In this document: positions 53,426 through 64,000 of the stretch, in pieces
Numbering within the stretch: the first letter of the stretch is position 1
Layout of the letters: each line of letters opens with the position of its first letter
From: Acinetobacter higginsii
Lineage (GTDB): Bacteria > Pseudomonadota > Gammaproteobacteria > Pseudomonadales > Moraxellaceae
Assembly (NCBI RefSeq): GCF_000369525.1
Contig: NZ_KB850076.1
Location: 190,720 to 254,719 of the forward strand
DNA length: 64,000 nucleotides
Direction: 5' to 3'
Notes under the pieces: generated by a model
The model's database searches: none
Told to the model about the DNA's origin: nothing
What the model saw: only the letters and a program-made list of their open reading frames with translations
Made by a program: the position numbers and the translations under genes

Positions 53426-53863
53426 TTATTTGTTTAGATGTGTGCGAAGTTCTGAAAGCTGATCTTTTAGTGCCAATAATGCTGTTGGTGAACAGGATGC
53501 GGCTTGAGCTAATTGATTTGGAATATCAATCGCTTGTAATTGTAAAGCTTGCCCTTGTGGGGTCAGGGTAATAATCACTTGTCGTTCATCTTTACTTGAG
53601 CGTTGACGAGTAATTAAATCAGCTGCTTCAAGTTTTTTTAGTAATGGCGTAAGTGTAGATGATTCTAGAAATAACCGCTCACCGATATCTGAAACTGTCA
53701 GTTGATCTTTTTCCCATAACACTAGCATCACCAGATATTGTGGATAGGTTAAGCCAAGTGGTGCGAGTAATTGGCGATAAACCTGATTCAATGCGAGATT
53801 GGTCGAATAAATCATAAAACATAACTGATTGTCTAATAACAGTTGCGGATGCTCTTCGCCCAT
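53426..53863 (-). CDS. ohrR: MarR-family organic peroxide sensor OhrR
   Basis: OhrR represses ohr until organic peroxide oxidises its sensing cysteine. The 145-aa protein has the redox Cys15 in LDNQLCFMIYST, the winged-helix segment DIGERLFLESSTLTPLLKKL and the wing RQRSSKDERQVIITLTPQG. Its position upstream of ohr on the same strand and the operator between them support the assignment. As a MarR protein with this Cys it is unlikely to be a drug-sensing paralogue. Confidence 0.92.
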   Translation of the reverse strand: MGEEHPQLLLDNQLCFMIYSTNLALNQVYRQLLAPLGLTYPQYLVMLVLWEKDQLTVSDIGERLFLESSTLTPLLKKLEAADLITRQRSSKDERQVIITLTPQGQALQLQAIDIPNQLAQAASCSPTALLALKDQLSELRTHLNK

Positions 53864-54001
53864 GCAGCCCTCAAATAATAATTGAATAGATGCAGTATAT
53901 CTTGGTCTAATCGATTACCTAAGTAGTTTCAGTATCAATTCAAATGAAAAAAGCACAAGCTGTAAAAACTTATGCTTTCTATCGCTTACTTAAATTGCCA
54001 A

Positions 54002-54364
54002 TTACCAAAGCTCAGCAATTTTTTTCATCAATCTTGCTCGGTAGCGTGCGGTGGGGTTATTGAGATTATTCTGAGCTTCAAGTTCAAAATGTTGCTGCCA
54101 TGCTTTGATCATTTCTAAGGTTGTGCCTTTTTGTTTAATGACCATAACGTCTTCACGTTGAATATTGTCTAATCTCTGCCTTGCACCTTCAGCACCTGTT
54201 CCCCAGCCAATGATCCATTGCCCAAAAGCATTCAGCGATAAGTTTTGTGGCGTAGACAAAACCCGAGATGATTGAGTTGATTCATCACCATCTACATCCA
54301 CAGATGTCGCGTGAAGTTGTACAGCGGTCCCCAAAAAAAAGAAAATCACAATAAATCTAAACAT
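54002..54364 (-). CDS. Hypothetical secreted protein, 120 aa
   Basis: I do not recognise a family. An N-terminal signal peptide is likely (MFRFIVIFFFLGTAVQLHAT, cleavage after HA). The mature part is acidic at first (VDVDGDESTQSS) and then helical and basic (GARQRLDNIQREDV, ARYRARLMKKIAELW). It is probably periplasmic. A small palindrome, ATGATG-TTA-CATCAT (54391-54405), lies 27 bp before the ATG and may be regulatory. Confidence 0.68.
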   Translation of the reverse strand: MFRFIVIFFFLGTAVQLHATSVDVDGDESTQSSRVLSTPQNLSLNAFGQWIIGWGTGAEGARQRLDNIQREDVMVIKQKGTTLEMIKAWQQHFELEAQNNLNNPTARYRARLMKKIAELW

Positions 54365-54575
54365 GAATAAAGCTTAATAAGAATTAACGGATGATGTTAC
54401 ATCATAGCTAGACCAAAATTGGCTGACTTTGTTCTACTATGATCAATAATTTGTATTAAATCATGATTCTATAGATCAGGCATTTATAAAAGTTGATCAT
54501 TGCAGTCAGATTGATCTTGTGTGCTTGTATTTTGTACAGCAGTGTGTTGAAAGTGGTGTAAAGATGAAGAGGGAG

Positions 54576-55400
54576 TTAATAGGCAATAATCTTACGATGC
54601 TGCATTAATGGCATTGCAAGACGAAGTTTGTTTTGTGTCTCAAGATCAAATTCACTAGTGATTAGGCCGTGTCCTTCAGTTTCAATGCTTTGCAGCAATT
54701 GGCCGCGGCTATCTGCAATACCTGCATGTCCCCAAGTTTGACGTTGTTCACCATGCCAACCTTGTTGTGCAGCACCTAAGACATAACACTGGCTGTCCAT
54801 GGCGCGTGCTTGTAGCAATAATTGCCAATGGAGCTGGCCTGTCGTATAGGTAAATGCAGCTGGGGCAGTAAGAATGTCTGCACCTTGTTGACGTAAGCTT
54901 AAGGCAAGTTCAGGGAAGCGTAAGTCATAGCAAACCATCAGGCCGATATTGCCAAAAGGTGTTTTTGCGACAACCACTTGATCGCCAGGTTCAAAGAATT
55001 TGGATTCCTGATAACCGCCTACAGCATCACCGACTTGTACATCAAACAAGTGGATTTTGTCATAACGTGCTTCAGTTCCTTCAGGACTAATACATAAGCT
55101 GACCGTGCGAACACGACCATCTTGAATGACTGAGCCATCTGGACGGAAAGGGCATGGGAGTGTACCTGCAACAATCCAGATTTGATAACGATGTGCTAAT
55201 TGTTCTAGACGTGCTTGAATTGCTTCGAATTGTGCTGCGGTTTCGCGTTGCTTACCCGCAGCAAAGCAAACAAAATTCTCGGGGAAAACAATCAGCTCAG
55301 CACCTTGAGCCTTACTTTGTTGAAGTAATGATTCGATGACATCGAAGTTTGCTTCAATGTCATTTTGAGAATTCATCTGTGCAACAGAAAGTAAGGTCAT
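54576..55400 (-). CDS. Carbon-nitrogen hydrolase (nitrilase superfamily), Nit-like amidase
   Basis: The 274-aa protein carries the nitrilase triad: Glu41 (VFPENFV), Lys115 (YDKIHLFDV) and Cys157 (MVCYDLRFPEL). The sequence resembles the Nit1/YbeM branch, which includes deaminated-glutathione amidase, a metabolite-repair enzyme. Plain omega-amidase activity is an alternative. It is cytoplasmic, with no signal. It lies 28 bp downstream of the STAS gene in the same direction, but no functional link is obvious. Confidence 0.85.
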   Translation of the reverse strand: MTLLSVAQMNSQNDIEANFDVIESLLQQSKAQGAELIVFPENFVCFAAGKQRETAAQFEAIQARLEQLAHRYQIWIVAGTLPCPFRPDGSVIQDGRVRTVSLCISPEGTEARYDKIHLFDVQVGDAVGGYQESKFFEPGDQVVVAKTPFGNIGLMVCYDLRFPELALSLRQQGADILTAPAAFTYTTGQLHWQLLLQARAMDSQCYVLGAAQQGWHGEQRQTWGHAGIADSRGQLLQSIETEGHGLITSEFDLETQNKLRLAMPLMQHRKIIAY

Positions 55401-55428
55401 AGGGAGATCACGATACTGAGTTTAACGA

Positions 55429-55950
55429 TCAAGCGTTTTGTTTTTGTACGTCGAGATTTAAGCAATCTTGCTCTTTTTGCAATTGCTTAACCAATGGTTC
55501 AAACATATTTTGGTTGTTTTCGTTCAAGTGCATCAGTGTTTTGTGTGCATCGAGCACAGTGTTGAGCATTGCGCTGTGCGTTACTTGCTCTTCTGTAAGC
55601 TCCAATGTACATACACTTGGATCGCCACAGTAGTTTAAAATCACAAATACTTGCCCAAGCCCCATGCTATTGGCCAAGGTCGTAATATCTGGATTTGTCG
55701 AGAGCATAACGGCTTGTATGTGATGAACTTGCTTAAGCTTTAAACCTAGTTTTGCCAATATACCTAAAACAGTACTGTCAATAAACGTGGTTTCGGTTAA
55801 GTCAACGATTGCACCAACAACATTTTGCTGTTGTTCAATTCGATTGAGTAGTTTGTCTAGACTTATACAAGAGTGAGCACGCACTTCGCCAATAAGCTTG
55901 AAAATATGCGTTCCGTTCAAACTTGCATATTCAACATGACCTGTTGACAT
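55429..55950 (-). CDS. STAS-domain anti-sigma factor antagonist
   Basis: The 173-aa protein has a STAS domain (about 1-115) with the phosphorylatable Ser59 in TFIDSTVLGILAKLG, and a C-terminal helical extension of about 55 residues. In partner-switching systems a phosphatase dephosphorylates this Ser and changes which regulator it binds. The ATG at 55950 is preferred. The frame is open to 56010, but the added N-terminus is not STAS-like. It lies next to a PP2C phosphatase gene, like the HsbA/HsbR pair of Pseudomonas. MlaB-like function is less likely because of the length and this neighbour. Confidence 0.82.
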   Translation of the reverse strand: MSTGHVEYASLNGTHIFKLIGEVRAHSCISLDKLLNRIEQQQNVVGAIVDLTETTFIDSTVLGILAKLGLKLKQVHHIQAVMLSTNPDITTLANSMGLGQVFVILNYCGDPSVCTLELTEEQVTHSAMLNTVLDAHKTLMHLNENNQNMFEPLVKQLQKEQDCLNLDVQKQNA

Positions 55951-56052
55951 ATAAATGCCATTTTCAGAGAAAGGATATGAAATTATCCCATAGTGATATT
56001 GGAGACACAAGTGGTTGGAGGGTGTGATTTAATTAAGATATTGATTTTAATG

Positions 56053-57051
56053 TTAATTCATTCGGCATATGCTCAAAATTGCAATGTCATCTGCTACATG
56101 TTCAGGGGCTTTGAATGAGTCATTTTGAAGATGTTCGACCAATTGATTAAACTGATCGTTCAGACCACCATCAAATGGTTCCAAGGCACCATCAGAGCAT
56201 AAAATGAACCGCGCATGACGACTTAATTTACAGTGGTGTTCTTCGACTTCAAGCTCTTCAGTCAGGCCAAGTGGAAAGCTGCTGGTCGTTAGAATCTGAG
56301 GAGGTTGATTCGGTTCAAAAATAATGGGGGGAGGGTAATGTCCTGCACTTGACCAACGCACTTCATGGGTGACTAAATTTAAGATCCCAGCAACCATGGT
56401 AATGTGTTTTTCAATATTCTCTTGTACCAACATTGCATTCAGCTTTTGAATCAATTGACTTGGTGTTTTTGAACGGCCATGAAAGGCTGCCATCCACGAG
56501 GTTAATAAGCTACTGGTGACGCCATGTCCTGAAACATCAGCCAGATAGAACAATACTTCTTCATCATTTAAACGCCAATAATCATACCAATCCCCAGATA
56601 AATAAGCAGATGGTTGAAAAAGGGATTCAAACTGATAGTTTGGTAATTCGATTGGATTCGGTAAAAGACGTTTTTGTAATTCGGCAGCAGAGGGCAAATC
56701 TCGACTATCTTGATTACGTTTGTATTGAGCATCTATTTTAAACAAAGAATGAATCGGATTTTTTGGCAAACTATCCCAAATCCAACCTGCTAATGCACCT
56801 TGTTCCCAAGCTTGTGCTAACGCTGTGCCTTCATGTTCAAATGCAAGTACAATTGTTGGGAGTTTCCACTGATATTTTAAAAAGTCTTGTACATCGGCAA
56901 TTGCAATGATGGTTTGATCATACAAATCCAAGTCATCAATTTGAATGATCTGCAAACTCGGTAACTCAGTTAAAGCTTGATCTAAACAAGGTACGGAACG
57001 CGTGGGTTGTATGAAATACATAGATGAATAGCCAATCCTTTGTATGATCAT
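56053..57051 (-). CDS. PP2C-type serine phosphatase (SpoIIE/RsbU-like) with degenerate receiver-like N-terminus
   Basis: The 332-aa protein has an N-terminal segment (about 8-110) with an alternating beta/alpha pattern like a response-regulator receiver, but with no convincing phospho-acceptor Asp. A linker typical of RsbU-like proteins follows (AAELQKRLLPNPIELPNYQ) and then a PP2C phosphatase domain. The metal ligands are Asp154 (SGDWYDY), Asp172 (LADVSGHG) and the acidic residues in CSDGALEP and VADDIAIL. It should dephosphorylate the STAS protein encoded next. An in-frame Met at codon 11 is an alternative start. Confidence 0.83.
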   Translation of the reverse strand: MIIQRIGYSSMYFIQPTRSVPCLDQALTELPSLQIIQIDDLDLYDQTIIAIADVQDFLKYQWKLPTIVLAFEHEGTALAQAWEQGALAGWIWDSLPKNPIHSLFKIDAQYKRNQDSRDLPSAAELQKRLLPNPIELPNYQFESLFQPSAYLSGDWYDYWRLNDEEVLFYLADVSGHGVTSSLLTSWMAAFHGRSKTPSQLIQKLNAMLVQENIEKHITMVAGILNLVTHEVRWSSAGHYPPPIIFEPNQPPQILTTSSFPLGLTEELEVEEHHCKLSRHARFILCSDGALEPFDGGLNDQFNQLVEHLQNDSFKAPEHVADDIAILSICRMN

Positions 57052-57151
57052 TTAAAATTCATCATAGATGAAAGATGACCTTGGATATAGTATTGCCAGA
57101 GTTTAAATTCTCTGGCAATACATAAGTTTGTAAAACATTATTTTAAATTAA

Positions 57152-58039
57152 TCATTTTTCATGGGAAGAGCTGTCATCAATGTCATCTTCATCGCTAATA
57201 AAAGAAACATCATTTGAGTCGCCACGCTTTTCTGCGATCTGGAAAGCTTTACGTTGTAAATAGAAATCACGAATCATTGCGTACTTGTCACCTTTTAGAC
57301 TTTCTTCAATATCAAGAATTTGAGAACGTGCATCAACTGCCTGTAATACATTGGTTGACCAATAAATACCTTCATGATCATCTAGTAAGTATTTTTGTGG
57401 ACGACCATAGCTATCGGCGGCTAAACCAAAACCATCACGGAATGTACTTGGGCCAAAGAAAGGCAACATCACATAAGGACCAGATGGAACACCATAATAG
57501 CCTAGAGTCACACCAAAACTTTCCTCTTCAGTGCTTAAACCCAAACGACGTGCTGGATCAGCAAAACCCAAAGTCGTTAAAGTATTCACTGTAAAACGGC
57601 CTAAAGTTTTTGCGGCGCGCGTTGGGCGACCTTGCATTAACTGGTTAACTGCATTCCAAGGTTCACCTAGGTTTTTGCGAAATTGGCGATAGGGACTACG
57701 CACAGGTTCTGGCACTTTAGCAACATATTGAATTGCAATAGGCTTTAATAAGTTACGGTCTAACATGTCATTGAATGCATAGACTTGGCGATTCAATGGT
57801 TGTAAAGGGTCTTTAACAGAATCAGGTTGTGCTGCATTCGCATTTACTTTTAAGTCATCTTTGGTCAGATGTTTTAAATCTTTGATGGCTTGAATTGTAG
57901 AGGTTTTTTGCTCAGCAGTGACTTGGCTTGTTACAGCATTAGCTTGATTGGCTGAATCGCTGGGAGTGTCTTGTGCGACTACTGATGAACATGCTCCAGC
58001 AGTTAACAACCCAAGCAAGATAAAATTTGAGTAATGCAT
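57152..58039 (-). CDS. mlaA: MlaA (VacJ) outer-membrane lipid-asymmetry lipoprotein
   Basis: MlaA removes mislocalised phospholipids from the outer leaflet of the outer membrane and hands them to MlaC. The 295-aa protein has a lipoprotein signal ending LLTAGAC, then a linker, then the VacJ core: DPLQPLNRQVYAFNDMLD, YRQFRKNLGEPWNAVNQLMQ, TLGRFTVNTL, GYYGVPSGPYVMLPFFGPS and RDGFGLAADSY. It is somewhat longer than E. coli MlaA because of a Gln/Ala-rich stretch after the lipidation site and an acidic C-terminal tail. The rest of the mla operon is not in the window. Confidence 0.92.
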   Translation of the reverse strand: MHYSNFILLGLLTAGACSSVVAQDTPSDSANQANAVTSQVTAEQKTSTIQAIKDLKHLTKDDLKVNANAAQPDSVKDPLQPLNRQVYAFNDMLDRNLLKPIAIQYVAKVPEPVRSPYRQFRKNLGEPWNAVNQLMQGRPTRAAKTLGRFTVNTLTTLGFADPARRLGLSTEEESFGVTLGYYGVPSGPYVMLPFFGPSTFRDGFGLAADSYGRPQKYLLDDHEGIYWSTNVLQAVDARSQILDIEESLKGDKYAMIRDFYLQRKAFQIAEKRGDSNDVSFISDEDDIDDSSSHEK

Positions 58040-58603
58040 ATAAGTCCTTAATCGCTGTTAGAGCGAAATAATACAGCCATTAAAATGATTGCGTCATAGA
58101 ACGCGCAACATAAAGATGAGCATATAGTTTAGTTGTTCTCCTATTATTAAAACAAATTCGATCGAAAAATATAAGAAAAATTGTGATTTTGGTTTAAAAA
58201 TGTTCACTTGAATAAAAAAGAATGAAAATGGGGTTGTGTTGGATGTGAAATGCTGTAGAATGCACATCCATCGGCGGTGATGCAGATAAAAACTTGTTGA
58301 GAAACAAGGATTTGGCTAAAAAGGTTGGATTCTTGGGTTGATTGATAAGTTTGCTAAATATCTAAATTACCTGTTGACTTTTAAGAAATTGAGAGTAATA
58401 TAGCCGACCTAGCTTGATGATGACGAATCATCGAGAAGATCATTAAGAGAATAGAAGAACAACTTGTGTGGATTTTTACTGGTTGATCGATCGAAAATAT
58501 TTCATTGATTGAATGGTAAAAATTTCTCGAAGTTTATTTGAGCGAATTTTTAGTCAGAAAATTGATGAGCCAAGATTTGTAGCCATAAGCTACTAATGAT
58601 TTT
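58040..58603 (+). promoter_or_regulatory. rRNA operon promoter and leader region
   Basis: This 564-bp gene-free stretch contains two promoters and the pre-rRNA leader. P1 candidate: TTGTGT (58234-58239), 16 bp, TAGAAT (58256-58261), with the TGCTGTAGAATGC context seen in Pseudomonas-type rRNA promoters. P2 candidate: TTGACT (58374-58379), 16 bp, TAATAT (58396-58401), followed by the GC-rich discriminator AGCCGACC. AT-rich DNA upstream of P1 may be an UP element. A hairpin GATGAT-GACGA-ATCATC (58416-58432) resembles a boxB-like antitermination element. No clear boxA was found. Confidence 0.72.
58456..58483 (+). other. 5' half of the 16S processing stem
   Basis: The sequence at 58456-58483 is complementary, with small bulges, to 60156-60184 downstream of 16S. 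Together they form the long stem that RNase III cleaves to release pre-16S rRNA. Confidence 0.8.
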
Positions 58604-60141
<1,538 letters not shown>

Positions 60142-60155
60142 ACGAAAGATTGGTG

Positions 60156-60184
60156 ACTGGTAAGAATCCACAACAAGTTGTTCT
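60156..60184 (+). other. 3' half of the 16S processing stem
   Basis: Complementary to 58456-58483. See the 5' half for the function. Confidence 0.8.
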
Positions 60185-60200
60185 TCGAAGATGTATCTGA

Positions 60201-60277
<77 letters not shown>

Positions 60278-60332
60278 AATCTGATTGCAGTAGCTTGGAT
60301 TGAAAGATATGTCGTTCATTAAGTGATAAGCT

Positions 60333-60408
60333 GGGGACTTAGCTTAGTTGGTAGAGCGCCTGCTTTGCACGCAGGAGGTCAGGAGTTCGACTCTCCTAGT
60401 CTCCACCA
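60333..60408 (+). tRNA. tRNA-Ala (TGC)
   Basis: The 76-nt cloverleaf has acceptor stem GGGGACT/AGTCTCC, anticodon TGC at 60366-60368, a TTCGACT T loop and an encoded CCA end. It is the second standard spacer tRNA. Confidence 0.97.
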
Positions 60409-60736
60409 TGTACTTTACGGAGTACGAGCTAAAGATTACAGAATTTAGTAAGCAGTTAGCTTATTAACTTCTGTGATTTATCACAGTTTACTACTCACCG
60501 ACGAGGTGGTAGTTAATCATTAACAGATTAGAAAATTGAGTCTGAAATAAATTGTTCACTCAATTCATTCGAAAGAATGAGATTGAGAACTAGCAAAAAC
60601 ACTGAATCAAGCGTTTTGGTATATGAATTTAGATTGAAGCTGTATGGTGATTAAGTTCACAGACAACGAATAGTAGCAATTAAGTTTGCAACGATAACAC
60701 TCACTTGTATGTGTTAACGACTGTTTGGGGTTGTAT
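60409..60736 (+). other. 16S-23S spacer between tRNA-Ala and 23S
   Basis: This 328-bp gene-free spacer has one strong imperfect hairpin at 60554-60590 (arms with CTCAAT/ATTGAG and CATTC/GAATG around a GAAA tetraloop). It ends with the 5' half of the 23S processing stem (60716-60740), complementary to 63622-63647. Such spacers carry processing and antitermination signals. Confidence 0.7.
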
Positions 60737-63621
<2,885 letters not shown>

Positions 63622-63627
<6 letters not shown>

Positions 63628-63647
63628 ACAACACCCAAACAGTTGTT
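63622..63647 (+). other. 3' half of the 23S processing stem
   Basis: Complementary to 60716-60740 with one or two mismatches. It forms the RNase III stem that brackets 23S. Confidence 0.78.
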
Positions 63648-63799
63648 GTATTCAAGATAAATTCAATACATAACTTGATTTAGTGAATAAACTAGTTACA
63701 ATACCGACTCAATAATCTAATCCGTTAATAACTCTTTGGACCGTAAGTAAGGCATACGATGAATACATCGTGATTAAGACCCGAAAGCACCACAACAGT

Positions 63800-63917
63800 T
63801 TGCTGGCGACAATAGCAAGTGTGAACCACCTGATCCCTTCCCGAACTCAGAAGTGAAACCTCTTAGCGCTGATGGTAGTGTGGCACTTGCCATGTGAGAG
63901 TAAGTCATCGCCAGCTT
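63800..63917 (+). rRNA. rrf: 5S ribosomal RNA
   Basis: This is about 118 nt. The ends pair as GCTGGCGA (63802-63809) with TCGCCAGC (63908-63915). The conserved CCGAACTCAGAAGTGAAAC and GATGGTAGTGTGG segments are present. The exact end bases may be off by one or two. Confidence 0.95.
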
Positions 63918-63927
63918 TTAAATCTAG

Positions 63928-63963
63928 AACACCCCCAACCTAACGGCTGGGGGTGTTTTTTAT
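63928..63963 (+). terminator. rRNA operon terminator
   Basis: AACACCCCCAACC pairs with GGCTGGGGGTGTT around TAAC (one mismatch), followed by a T run. It lies right after 5S and ends the operon. Confidence 0.93.
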
Positions 63964-64000
63964 TGGGCGGACGGAAAGGTATAATGGGGAGAATCAATCG

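Noticed and set aside
55429..55950. MlaB, the STAS subunit of the Mla lipid transporter, suggested by nearby mlaA
   Set aside because: MlaB is about 100 aa and sits with mlaFEDC. This protein is 173 aa, and its direct neighbour is a PP2C phosphatase.
63964..64000. Start of a further gene or promoter at the window end (TATAAT near 63980)
   Set aside because: There are too few bases to support a feature.

Overview
The window is a piece of chromosome from a gamma-proteobacterium of the genus Acinetobacter (family Moraxellaceae). The basis is the 16S rRNA sequence, the Acinetobacter-like protein sequences, the gene order (gacS/cysM/rlmD/relA/mazG, pcnB-folK-panB-panC, thrS-infC, pheS-pheT-ihfA) and the AT-rich intergenic DNA. 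I cannot name the species. I see no insertion sequence, prophage, integrase, CRISPR array or plasmid function. This is almost entirely core chromosome with a few lineage-specific insertions.

Layout. 1-3.5 kb: a crotonase-family gene cut by the window edge and the hybrid sensor kinase gacS, both on the minus strand. 3.6-9.2 kb: plus-strand run cysM, a PolB-like 3'-5' exonuclease, rlmD and relA. 9.2-16.8 kb: a minus-strand SDR, then mazG-comEA, pcnB-folK-panB-panC and rapZ-NPr-yjgA (RNA turnover, folate, pantothenate/CoA, small-RNA control, ribosome assembly). 16.8-18.5 kb: an acyl-CoA synthetase. 18.7-34.3 kb: the classical thrS-infC-rpmI-rplT-pheS-pheT-ihfA translation cluster, here broken twice. 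A first block (hypothetical protein, YfcG-like GST, membrane protein, arylamine N-acetyltransferase, YqaA, MFS pump) separates infC from rpmI. A second block (NADAR protein, two paralogous tail-anchored proteins, a ParB-like protein, a small protein) separates rplT from pheS.

34.4-46.5 kb: an alanine-repeat lipoprotein, rho, trxA, ppx, then accA-tilS, proC-yggT, an acyltransferase and polA. 46.6-58 kb: a DUF2339 membrane protein, an MscS channel with a neighbouring hypothetical protein, an isolated type II secretion ATPase gene (gspE), the peroxide-sensing pair ohr/ohrR, a small secreted protein, a nitrilase-family amidase, a STAS/PP2C partner-switch pair and the lipid-transport lipoprotein mlaA. 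58.0-64.0 kb: a complete rRNA operon (two candidate promoters, 16S, tRNA-Ile, tRNA-Ala, 23S, 5S, terminator).

Genes that work together: relA makes (p)ppGpp, and the second rRNA promoter candidate at the other end of the window has the GC-rich start region typical of stringently controlled promoters. thrS, infC, rpmI, rplT, pheS, pheT, tilS, rlmD and yjgA all serve translation. panB/panC feed CoA used by accA-dependent fatty-acid synthesis and by the acyl-CoA synthetase. OhrR probably represses ohr through an operator that differs by one base from the 15-bp half of the Bacillus OhrR site. The least understood parts are the tail-anchored paralogue pair with its ParB-like neighbour at 27.1-30.1 kb and the STAS/phosphatase switch at 55.4-57.1 kb, which has no visible kinase partner.
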